From the NCBI GenBank assembly GCA_022564455.1, contig JADFLK010000158.1:1-5724 (forward strand): a stretch of DNA of 5,724 bases, in the 5' to 3' direction. The position numbers and the translations under genes were made by a program. Shown in pieces: positions 1-5,526 of the stretch; positions within the stretch are counted from its first letter, which is position 1; the number at the start of each line of letters is the position of its first letter. The stretch is from Bacteroidota bacterium (GTDB taxonomy: Bacteria > Bacteroidota > Rhodothermia > Rhodothermales > Rubricoccaceae). A model generated the notes under the pieces. The model ran no database searches. It saw only the letters and a program-made list of their open reading frames with translations, and had not been told where the DNA came from.

Positions 1-3
1 GGG

Positions 4-50
4 GTGATTACGTGGGGTACGTGATTACGTGATGGGCGTGATTGCGTGAG
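4..50. repeat. 17-bp tandem repeat, nearly three units, probably continuing left of the window
   Basis: The core gtgattacgtg occurs at 4-14 and 21-31, and as gtgattgcgtg at 38-48, exactly 17 bp apart each time. The six bases after each core are more variable (gggtac, atgggc, then agggaa as the repeat decays). A related string, gggcgtgatta, recurs at 2084-2094 in the other intergenic spacer. This suggests a dispersed family of short intergenic repeats rather than a gene-specific operator. Confidence 0.75.
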
Positions 51-290
51 GGAACCAGAAGCCTTTCTGGGATCTGAGCATCTGGTGATATACCCTTGTT
101 TCTCTACATCAAGGCTGGCTCGTCGTGAAGTTCTCCGGAGATGTCCGAAACTCCTACGATCTCACATTCCTTTTCTGCAAGCAACAAAGCCACATTCAGA
201 CCCTGTTACCCTTTCTCGGCTCGACGCCACACCATCCGATGGACTGCGCCTTGGTAATGCACTGAAAAAGAACACGACAGATACGAAGGC

Positions 291-350
291 GCAACCGGTC
301 GTCGCGGCCGGTAGTCACGACCGGAAGTTGCGGCGACGAGCCCGGCAACT
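291..350 (+). promoter_or_regulatory. Two mutually exclusive hairpins followed by a T-rich stretch; possible attenuator or terminator
   Basis: The first structure pairs 291-302 (gcaaccggtcgt) with 317-331. It has 12 base pairs, a 3-nt bulge at 324-326 and a 14-nt loop. The second pairs agttgc (326-331) with gcaact (345-350), optionally extended by gg/cc with one bulged base, and is followed by cttgattttg. The segment gttgc at 327-331 can pair with gcaac at 291-295 or with gcaac at 345-349, but not both. This is the geometry of an antiterminator/terminator switch. The downstream T-run is interrupted and no leader peptide was recognised. It could also be the terminator of a gene left of the window, or chance in GC-rich DNA. 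Confidence 0.25.
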
Positions 351-361
351 CTTGATTTTGG

Positions 362-381
362 CACGATTGATCACGATTGAT
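362..381. repeat. 10-bp perfect tandem repeat (cacgattgat x2), possible binding site
   Basis: The sequence cacgattgat occurs twice head-to-tail at 362-371 and 372-381, with a TGATCA palindrome at 368-373 across the junction. A 10-bp period would place both copies on nearly the same face of the helix, as for a dimeric regulator. It lies about 140 bp upstream of the dehydrogenase start, just before the loose TTG/TAGATTG promoter candidate. The repeat is certain; its role as an operator is conjecture. Confidence 0.4.
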
Positions 382-518
382 TAAGTCTCGAACGCTTAGA
401 TTGAGCATCTACGCCCGGCCCACAACTACTCCAAGTGTTGATGGTTGTTGCCGCTCAACAGCGATAGCGACAGGAGTGCCGCACAGACTTCCTCCTCCCG
501 GATCATTCTCCAATTCTG

Positions 519-1976
519 ATGACGACATCCTCAACTAACGGTCATGGCACCGTCACCGAAGTGTCATTCTTCGAGCAGGTCAACCGCATGTTTGACAAGG
601 CAGCGGCCTACCTCGACCACTCGCCGGGGTTGCTTGCCCAGATCAAGCACTGCAACAGTGTCTACCGGATGGAATTCCCTCTCAAGCGGGATGATGGTTC
701 CATTGAGGTTATCAAAGCCTTCCGTGCCGAGCACAGCCACCATAAACAGCCTACCAAAGGCGGCATCCGGTTCGCCGGCAACGTAAACGAAGACGAGGTA
801 ATGGCGCTCGCTGCCCTGATGACCTACAAGTGTGCCATCGTGGACGTTCCCTTTGGCGGCGCCAAGGGCGGCATCCGGATAAATCGCGGAGACTATTCCG
901 AAGCCGAGATTGAGCGCATCATCCGGCGATACACGTTCGAGCTCCAGAAGAAGAATTTCATCGGCCCAGGCATCGACGTGCCCGCACCGGACTACGGCAC
1001 CGGTCCCTCAGACATGGCCGTCATCCTCGATACCTACATCTCACTCACGCAGACTGAGAACCCGCTTGATGCCCTTGCTTGCGTAACGGGCAAGCCTGTC
1101 GGGCAGGGCGGCGTGCGCGGCCGCCTCGAAGCCACAGGCCGGGGCGTGTATTACGGTATCCGCGAAGCCGTTTCGTTCTCAGACGACATGGACCGGCTCG
1201 GGCTCTCGACGGGGCTGGAAGGCAAAACCGTTGTGGTTCAGGGTCTCGGCAACGTGGGATACCACGCCGCTAAATTCCTTGAAGATGCCGGCGCTAGGCT
1301 CGTCGGACTGGCCGAGTACGAAGGCGCTATCCGCAATGATAATGGCCTCTCGCTCGACGACGTCGTCATCCACCGCCGCGAAACCGGCTCAATACTCGAC
1401 TTCCCCGGCGCGTCCAATATTGAGAACTCGGCCGACGCCCTCGAACTCGAGTGCGACATCCTTATACCCGCAGCCCTCGAAAGCCAGATCCGCCGCGACA
1501 ATGCGGGCGACATCCGCGCTAAAATCGTTGGCGAAGCCGCCAACGGCCCCGTTACAGCCGACGCCGACGCCATTCTCAACGAGAAGGGCGTACTTATCAT
1601 CCCGGATGTCTTCCTGAACGCCGGCGGCGTGACGGTTTCCTATTTCGAGTGGCTGCGCAACCTTTCGCATGTACGACACGGCCGTATGAACCGCCGCTTC
1701 GAGGAGCACAGTGCCCGCCGCATCCTCGAAGCCGTCGAGACCCTCTCAGGCCAGCAGTTCGACCGGGAGGCGCTGGGCGAGGTCGTCAACCAGGTGGCCT
1801 TCGGAGCCAGTGAGGAAGACCTCGTCAATTCCGGCCTCGAAGACACGATGATATCGGCGTACCACGAAGTGCGCGAGCTGACCAGGCGACACAACACGGA
1901 CCTCCGCACAGCCGCGTTCATCAGTGCCCTTGACAAGGTGGCCGCATCCTACGAGCAGATGGGCATCTTCCCTTGA
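519..1976 (+). CDS. gdhA: NAD(P)-dependent glutamate dehydrogenase, GLUD1-like type
   Basis: A 485-residue cytosolic enzyme that interconverts glutamate with 2-oxoglutarate and ammonium. Residues 20-200 form the substrate domain. The glutamate-pocket lysines are K80 (PTKGGIRF), K104 (MTYK) and the catalytic K116 (PFGGAKGG). D158 lies in [10 protein letters not shown] and S374 in [10 protein letters not shown]. By analogy with Clostridium symbiosum GDH, K80 and S374 favour glutamate over leucine, phenylalanine or valine. The Rossmann domain has GLGNVG at 242-247; E266 at the end of the second strand suggests NAD rather than NADP, but this is weak. The protein resembles animal mitochondrial GDH throughout, including a ~45-residue stretch at 383-430 where classical bacterial enzymes are shorter. 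The ATG at 519 has no Shine-Dalgarno sequence; homology begins near residue 15, so this start leaves a short plausible leader. The gene appears monocistronic. Confidence 0.95.
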   Translation: MTTSSTNGHGTVTEVSFFEQVNRMFDKAAAYLDHSPGLLAQIKHCNSVYRMEFPLKRDDGSIEVIKAFRAEHSHHKQPTKGGIRFAGNVNEDEVMALAALMTYKCAIVDVPFGGAKGGIRINRGDYSEAEIERIIRRYTFELQKKNFIGPGIDVPAPDYGTGPSDMAVILDTYISLTQTENPLDALACVTGKPVGQGGVRGRLEATGRGVYYGIREAVSFSDDMDRLGLSTGLEGKTVVVQGLGNVGYHAAKFLEDAGARLVGLAEYEGAIRNDNGLSLDDVVIHRRETGSILDFPGASNIENSADALELECDILIPAALESQIRRDNAGDIRAKIVGEAANGPVTADADAILNEKGVLIIPDVFLNAGGVTVSYFEWLRNLSHVRHGRMNRRFEEHSARRILEAVETLSGQQFDREALGEVVNQVAFGASEEDLVNSGLEDTMISAYHEVRELTRRHNTDLRTAAFISALDKVAASYEQMGIFP

Positions 1977-2000
1977 TGGTTAGGTGCCAGGACGAACTCT

Positions 2001-2320
2001 GAATGGTGGATGATGAAGTGGGGAGAACGATCCGATTTCGGATTTCGGAGAGGCCTACTGGGTTGCTGGAACGGAGAACGGCAGGGCGTGATTACCTGCC
2101 TGCCCCGCCCGCGGGGAGCGCGCCGTGTTCTTTCAGAATCAGAGGATGAGGGTGTGCAAGGACGAGAGGATGCAGGACAGTAGGGGGTGATCGCCGAGCG
2201 CGCCGGTTGGAAGACAGAGAACAGAGGATGGGGCACGGGGCAGGGTGGATTCAGCATTCCAACCTGTAACCTGTCAACCCAAGCCCGAAGATCGTCCCCA
2301 TCCTTCACCATTCATCATTC
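2001..2320. repeat. Imperfect ~31-bp inverted repeat bracketing the spacer
   Basis: The left arm at 2001-2032 starts gaatggtggatgatgaag. The reverse complement of the right arm at 2290-2320 starts gaatgatgaatggtgaag, matching at 15 of 18 positions. Both then continue through tgggg to acgatc with small indels. The arms enclose 257 bp. This could be a small non-autonomous mobile or palindromic element, or oppositely oriented copies of one heptamer repeat family. No transposase gene or clear target-site duplication is visible. Confidence 0.45.
2034..2320. repeat. Cluster of different heptamer tandem repeats
   Basis: Several distinct 7-bp units occur in tandem: gatttcg twice at 2034-2047; acagaga/acagagg at 2214-2227, followed by further a-initial heptamers to 2248; aacctgt twice at 2261-2274; and atccttc/accattc/atcattc at 2300-2320. 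The left inverted arm (gaatggt/ggatgat/gaagtgg, 2001-2021) has the same period in the opposite orientation. Individually each is short, but the recurrence of a 7-bp period with different units in one spacer resembles the heptameric short tandemly repeated repeats known from cyanobacteria. The function is unknown. Confidence 0.55.
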
Positions 2321-2337
2321 GCACGTAGCTTTCAGCC

Positions 2338-2994
2338 ATGCCTCGCCCGCTCATATCCGAACGCGCGGTCCTCGACGCGGCCTCGGCCGGAAAGACCGAA
2401 CTGGTCATTCCGCCGGGTGCGCTGATTACGGCGCTGGCGCGTGATGCTGCGAAGGCGAAGGGGATTCGGTTTGTGGAGGAAGAGCCGGCCGACTCTGGCT
2501 CCCTCCCTGCCACGAAAGAGACGAAAGCCGCTCCTCAAAAAACCCTCGCGTTAGGCTGCGACCACGCGGGATTCGCCTACAAAGCAGATCTGGTAAAACA
2601 CACCGAATCCCTTGGCTGGGTGATCACAGACGTGGGTACGAACTCCGACCACTCCGTGGACTACCCCGATTTTGCCTTTGCCGTGGCTCGCCACGTGCAA
2701 CAGGGCACGGTTCGATTCGGGTTGATGATAGACGGCGTTGGCGTTGGATCGGCGATGGTGGCAAACAAGCTGCCGGGCGTCCGCGCTGCACTTTGCCCCG
2801 ATGTCTTCAGCGCGTACAACGCCCGCGCCCATAACGACGCCAACGTGCTGACGCTGGGAAGCCGCACGATGGGTATCGAGGCCTGCAAGCTGATCCTCGC
2901 CGAGTTTCTGGCCACCGCCTTTGAGGGGGGCCGCCACGAACGGCGTGTCGATAAAATCCGTGATGTAGAAGCCCGCTTCCTTCCGGGATCGTGA
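2338..2994 (+). CDS. RpiB/LacA/LacB-type sugar-phosphate isomerase-like protein with EutQ-like N-terminal module
   Basis: A 218-residue protein. Residues 4-47 form an extra module resembling the EutQ N-terminus, 48-67 a polar linker, and 68-218 an RpiB/LacAB domain of normal length (~150). RpiB interconverts ribose 5-phosphate and ribulose 5-phosphate. Compared with E. coli RpiB, the ring-opening histidine (H165 in AHNDAN), the CDH motif (D75, H76), the ANK motif (142-144), the GSR motif and the phosphate arginines (R199, R203 in GGRHERRV) are kept. The catalytic Cys66 position is Asp132 (MIDGVGVG) and Thr68 is Val134. The Glu used by mycobacterial RpiB is Ser138 here, so neither known base is present. 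The protein may act on another sugar phosphate, use Asp132 as base, or only bind. The start at 2338 has no Shine-Dalgarno sequence. The stop overlaps the next gene's start, giving a two-gene operon. Confidence 0.9.
   Translation: MPRPLISERAVLDAASAGKTELVIPPGALITALARDAAKAKGIRFVEEEPADSGSLPATKETKAAPQKTLALGCDHAGFAYKADLVKHTESLGWVITDVGTNSDHSVDYPDFAFAVARHVQQGTVRFGLMIDGVGVGSAMVANKLPGVRAALCPDVFSAYNARAHNDANVLTLGSRTMGIEACKLILAEFLATAFEGGRHERRVDKIRDVEARFLPGS
2347..2478 (+). other. EutQ-N-like module, copy 1 (N-terminal to the RpiB domain)
   Basis: Residues 4-47 of the RpiB-like protein follow the pattern P-L-I-S-E-x-x-V, a short basic stretch, a strand with V-I-P-P-G, then A-L-I-T-x-x-A-R-D and a final K-G-I-R-F-V-E. 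This matches the pattern I recall for the E. coli EutQ N-terminus (K-L-I-T-x-x-D-I-R, then I-I-T-P-E-A-R) and loosely that of EutT. A related copy is at the C-terminus of the next gene product. A role in docking or partner binding is inference. Confidence 0.6.
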
Positions 2995-2996
2995 TG
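2992..2996 (+). promoter_or_regulatory. TGATG stop-start overlap (translational coupling)
   Basis: The TGA stop of the RpiB-like gene at 2992-2994 shares its last base with the ATG at 2994-2996 of the PduL-like gene. No clear Shine-Dalgarno sequence precedes it, so re-initiation by the same ribosome is likely, keeping the two products near a fixed ratio. A GTG at 2991 is in frame one codon upstream and would add one residue; the ATG is preferred. Confidence 0.75.
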
Positions 2997-3677
2997 GCGC
3001 CCGACGCGATTCCCATCCAACCCGTTCGATCATACGCTGTCTTGACCGGCGAGATGATTGAGGTACTATTTGGCGAGGGCTACCGCCTGCGTGGAACCGA
3101 GCAGGTTGAAGTTCTCCAACACGGCAAGTTGAAGGGCATGGCGGATGTTGTCCTCGGCGAGGCCCCTGCCCTTTACCTGGAGGCCGCGGGCCGCTCAAAC
3201 CTCGGCAAATCAAACCCCGGCAAAGAAGATCTCCGGCTGCGCGGACCGAAGGGTTTCCTCCCCGCGCCTTCCCCTCAGCCCATCACAGCAATGCTGGAGC
3301 TTCCGGCTGGCCTGATGGCTGCATGGAATCTCTCGGAGGGACAGCGGACCACAACCGCCGTGGGTGATGTGGCTTTACGCGCTACGGTGGCCCTCGGTGA
3401 AGCAGTTTGCCTCCGAGTGGATCGTTCGCTCGTCTTCGCGGGGGGTCTCGACGAAACGGGAACGGCGCGGTGGATTCCCGATGTCGTGTGGGCGGATGCC
3501 GGCGATGCCTCCGCAACGCCCTCCGAGCAACCGGCTCCCACAAAGCGGCTCATCACCGAGAACGACGTGCGGCGAGCCCGAATGCTGCGGAAGCGCATCC
3601 GCGTGCAGGACGGACAAATTGTGACGCCCGCGGCTCGTACGTTGGCGGAAGAACTGGGCGTGTTTGAAGAAGAATAG
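2994..3677 (+). CDS. PduL-like phosphotransacylase-fold protein lacking metal ligands, with C-terminal EutQ-like module
   Basis: A 227-residue protein from the ATG. Residues 6-32 match the start of PduL phosphate propanoyltransferases: IPIQPVRSYAVL then LFGEGYRL sits where PduL has a V-S-x-R-H-V-H-L segment followed by LFG-x-GY-x-L. Residues 80-88 (LRLRGPKGF) match the PduL VGPKG motif. Residues 97-117 and 138-152 can be aligned with its second-domain segments ending in RHIHM and MHID. At all three places the zinc-binding histidines are missing: RHVHL is SYAVL (13-17), RHIHM is about MLEL (100-103), and MHID is LRVD (140-143). The acyl-CoA/acyl-phosphate reaction is therefore unlikely and a binding or structural role fits better. 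A polar linker (168-184) leads to a EutQ-N-like module (184-227). An automated search may return only 'hypothetical protein'. The family call is my own alignment by eye. A 107-bp gap with no clear terminator follows. Confidence 0.8.
   Translation: MAPDAIPIQPVRSYAVLTGEMIEVLFGEGYRLRGTEQVEVLQHGKLKGMADVVLGEAPALYLEAAGRSNLGKSNPGKEDLRLRGPKGFLPAPSPQPITAMLELPAGLMAAWNLSEGQRTTTAVGDVALRATVALGEAVCLRVDRSLVFAGGLDETGTARWIPDVVWADAGDASATPSEQPAPTKRLITENDVRRARMLRKRIRVQDGQIVTPAARTLAEELGVFEEE
3195..3224 (+). repeat. In-frame 15-bp tandem duplication inside the PduL-like gene
   Basis: The sequence tcaaacctcggcaaa at 3195-3209 is followed at once by tcaaaccccggcaaa at 3210-3224, identical at 14 of 15 bases. It encodes SNLGK-SNPGK (residues 68-77), just before the GPKG motif. 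The length is a multiple of three, so the frame is kept. It looks like a recent slippage duplication in a tolerant surface loop. Confidence 0.85.
3543..3674 (+). other. EutQ-N-like module, copy 2 (C-terminal to the PduL-like domain)
   Basis: Residues 184-227 of the PduL-like protein read K-R-L-I-T-E-N-D-V-R-R-A, then a basic stretch, V-Q-D-G, then Q-I-V-T-P-A-A-R-T-L-A and E-L-G-V. This is closer to the recalled EutQ N-terminal pattern (LIT-x-x-D-[IV]-R, ITP-x-AR) than copy 1. It ends in four acidic-rich residues just before the stop and follows an Ala/Pro/Ser-rich linker, as expected for a tethered small domain. Confidence 0.6.
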
Positions 3678-3784
3678 ATCAGGTGTACGTCGCTGCTCGA
3701 CGCCGAATAGGCGGCATTCCTCCGCAAGCGTGCTAATTCTTTCGCCCCACACTATCTTCGCTCCTCACCCATTCCCCGCCAACG

Positions 3785-5506
3785 ATGCTTCTAACGAGGC
3801 GGCTCATCGCCCTCCTCCTGTTCCTGCTCCTTGCGCCCCTCCTCCATGCGCAGGGCATCGCAGCGGATACGCCGCTCCGGCCGGTTACCAGGACCTTTGC
3901 CATCACCAACGCCCGTGTGGTGCAAGCACCCGGGCAGGTGCTGGAGCGAGCTACAATTGTTGTGCGCGATGGAGTCATTGAAGCGGTCGGAGCCAACGTC
4001 CTGGCTCCGAATGATGCCGAGATCATTGAAGGCGACTCGCTAACCGTCTACGCAGGATTCATCGACGCCTTCAGCCACGTGGGCGTGAGCGAGGTGGAAG
4101 AGGACGAAGATGACATTGCCGATCCCGGCAACCCGACCAACGACCGCGCGGGCATCATGCCCCAGCGAGACGTGCGCACCATGCTGGATCCGTCGGCCGG
4201 CTCGATCAAGGATCTGCGCAATATCGGCTTCACCGTTGCCCACGTTGTGCCCGAGGGCCGGATGCTCCCTGGGCAGGGCGTTGCCATCCTCCTGCGCGAG
4301 CCGCAGCGCTTCGAGGACGCGCAAGGTGTCGTGCTCACAGGTCCACTGTCGCTGTATGCGCAGTTCGAGCGGTCTGAAGGCGTTTACCCTGGCACGCCGA
4401 TGGGCATCCTGGCGAAGATGCGCGACCTGTTCATTGAAGCGCGGCGGCGGCGCACATCCACGAATCGGTATTCCTCCGATCCCGAGGGCCGCACGCGCCC
4501 CGCGTACGACCCGGTCCTTGTTGCGCTGCAAGAGATATTGGACGCCAATCTGCCTATGTATTTCCGCGTGGAGAACACCAACGAGGCCTTCCGCGCACTG
4601 AACATCACCGAAGAACTCGGCCTGCCGATGGTGCTGGTCGGCCTGCCGTGGAGCACCCCGCTAACCAACCATCTGGCTGACCGGGGCATTCCCTCCATCG
4701 TCCCTCTGGCCCTGCCGGATACGGTGGCAGCCGATACCACGGCTCTTGCGATTCCAGTGGCAATACCTGCACCCGGCGCGTCCGTGTCAATTCAGCAACG
4801 CCGTGCCCGTTCGCACCGTGACCTCGAAAATGAGCGGGCCGCCCTTCGCGCACAACGGGCCGCGTCTGTCGGGCGCTACGAGTCGAACGCCGCCACGCTC
4901 CAGGATGCCGAAATCCCCTTTGCTTTCTCCACGTACGAGGTCAAGACCGGCGACATCCGGGCAAACCTCCGACGTATGATTGCAGCGGGTTTGAGTACAG
5001 ACGACGCTCTCGCAGCGCTCACAACCTCTCCCGCCGAATTGCTGGGCCTTGGCATGTTGGGCACGGTTGAGGAAGGAATGATGGCCAACCTCGTCCTCAC
5101 CGACGGCGACTATTTCGAGGAAGACACCGAGGTGCTGCTCGTGTTCGTGGAGGGCGTGAAGTACGAGATCGAGGAGGAGGAAGAGTTGGAGGGCGCCGAT
5201 CCGGACGCGGTGGTGGATCCTGCAGGAACGTGGGCATTCTCGGTAGCCACGCCGGATGGCGAGGTGGAGGGCACCTTCACGATCACCGGATCGGAGACCT
5301 CGTTGACGGGCACCATCCGTACCGACGAGACCAGGGATCTCAAATCGGTAACGCTGGAAGGCAACGTCCTGAGTTTCACCTTTACACAACCCGAAATGGG
5401 ATCTGTCCGCGTATCGGGCGTCATCGACGGCGATTCTTTTTCCGGTACGGCCTCGGTCGGCTCGATGGGAAGCTTTTCTATGACAGCGACACGCCGCCCC
5501 GGCTGA
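3785..5506 (+). CDS. Secreted amidohydrolase-like protein with degenerate metal sites and C-terminal beta domain
   Basis: A 573-residue protein. Residues 1-22 form a signal peptide (basic N-terminus, leucine-rich core, LLHA then Q), so it acts outside the cytoplasm. Residues 37-90 and 425-460 are the split beta-sandwich of imidazolonepropionase-like amidohydrolases (ITNARVV, IVVRDGVIEAVG; LGTVEEGMMANLVLTDGD, VFVEG), with a barrel between. The usual metal motif H-x-H after 'G-[LI]-ID-A' is F96-S97-H98. The later VHA-type histidine appears as FRV (260-262), and the usual GTD aspartate region reads FSTYE (381-385). Hydrolase activity is therefore doubtful. After an acidic stretch (461-471) comes a beta domain from about 478 to the end, starting DPAGTW. 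ATG 3785 is chosen because the signal peptide starts there; there is no Shine-Dalgarno sequence. The next gene begins 20 bp downstream, likely as an operon. The substrate is unknown. Confidence 0.88.
   Translation: MLLTRRLIALLLFLLLAPLLHAQGIAADTPLRPVTRTFAITNARVVQAPGQVLERATIVVRDGVIEAVGANVLAPNDAEIIEGDSLTVYAGFIDAFSHVGVSEVEEDEDDIADPGNPTNDRAGIMPQRDVRTMLDPSAGSIKDLRNIGFTVAHVVPEGRMLPGQGVAILLREPQRFEDAQGVVLTGPLSLYAQFERSEGVYPGTPMGILAKMRDLFIEARRRRTSTNRYSSDPEGRTRPAYDPVLVALQEILDANLPMYFRVENTNEAFRALNITEELGLPMVLVGLPWSTPLTNHLADRGIPSIVPLALPDTVAADTTALAIPVAIPAPGASVSIQQRRARSHRDLENERAALRAQRAASVGRYESNAATLQDAEIPFAFSTYEVKTGDIRANLRRMIAAGLSTDDALAALTTSPAELLGLGMLGTVEEGMMANLVLTDGDYFEEDTEVLLVFVEGVKYEIEEEEELEGADPDAVVDPAGTWAFSVATPDGEVEGTFTITGSETSLTGTIRTDETRDLKSVTLEGNVLSFTFTQPEMGSVRVSGVIDGDSFSGTASVGSMGSFSMTATRRPG
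5222..5503 (+). other. C-terminal beta domain shared with the next gene product
   Basis: Residues 480-573 are rich in alternating hydrophobic and Thr/Ser/Gly residues, with strand-like segments GTWAFSV, GTFTIT, SLTGTI, VTLEGNVLSFTF and FSGTASVG, consistent with a small beta barrel or sandwich. The first 31 residues align without gaps to residues 36-66 of the downstream protein with 9 identities, including the GTW, GTF and GT positions. In Bacteroidota-type secreted amidohydrolases such a domain is often an accessory; its binding partner is unknown. Confidence 0.55.
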
Positions 5507-5526
5507 TTCCTTCAACCTACATACCG

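Larger units (their letters stand above)
1..518. other. Non-coding region upstream of the glutamate dehydrogenase gene
   Basis: No convincing gene is visible. The open frames here (for example 46-384 on + and 196-408 on -) are arginine-rich or low-complexity, match no family I recognise, and overlap each other on opposite strands. The region holds a 17-bp tandem repeat at its left end, a short perfect hairpin at 55-70 (ccagaa/ttctgg, 4-nt loop), competing hairpins at 291-350, a 10-bp tandem repeat at 362-381 and a small hairpin at 446-460 (tgttg/caaca). The long leader and these structures make it the likely regulatory region of the downstream gene. No promoter matches a consensus well; the best is a TTG at 377-379 and TAGATTG at 397-403, which only loosely fits the Bacteroidota TTTG/TAnnTTTG pattern. 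Confidence 0.6.
1977..2337. other. Gene-free spacer dominated by short repeats
   Basis: This 361-bp stretch has no credible gene; frames crossing it on both strands are low-complexity. It holds several runs with 7-bp periodicity, a bracketing imperfect inverted repeat, a GC hairpin at 2103-2116 (ccccg/cgggg, 4-nt loop) not followed directly by a T-run, and a 9-bp direct repeat gagcgcgcc at 2116-2124 and 2196-2204. The promoter of the following gene pair must lie here or further upstream, but no good promoter consensus is seen. TAGCTTTC at 2326-2333 is one base off TAnnTTTG and would imply a leaderless message. Confidence 0.7.

Noticed and set aside
46..384. 112-codon open frame on + upstream of the dehydrogenase gene
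   Set aside because: Arginine-rich with no recognisable domain; it runs through the hairpins and the tandem repeat, and an opposite-strand frame overlaps it. It looks like chance.
1..518. Possible tRNA or small RNA gene
   Set aside because: I found no cloverleaf arms, T-loop GTTCGA-like motif or acceptor pairing; only short isolated stems are visible.
2103..2116. GC hairpin (ccccg/cgggg) as terminator of the dehydrogenase gene
   Set aside because: The stem is only 5 bp and the nearest T-rich stretch (ttcttt) is about ten bases away, so it does not fit an intrinsic terminator; it also lies about 130 bp after the stop.
1949..2311. 120-codon frame on the - strand through the spacer
   Set aside because: Its product is Pro/Ser/Arg-rich low complexity made from the repeats; it has no homology pattern and overlaps the end of the dehydrogenase gene.
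2551..3213. 220-codon frame on the - strand
   Set aside because: It lies antisense to the RpiB-like and PduL-like genes; its product is Arg/Gly/His-rich without motifs, typical of a GC-rich shadow frame.
3688..3713. Two tiny adjacent hairpins (cgtcg/cgacg and cgcc/ggcg) after the PduL-like gene
   Set aside because: The stems are 4-5 bp with no following T-run; too weak to call a terminator.
3753..3760. TATCTTCG as a Bacteroidota -7 element for the amidohydrolase-like gene
   Set aside because: It is one mismatch from TAnnTTTG, but no TTG/TTTG lies at the proper distance upstream; single near-matches of this kind are frequent by chance.
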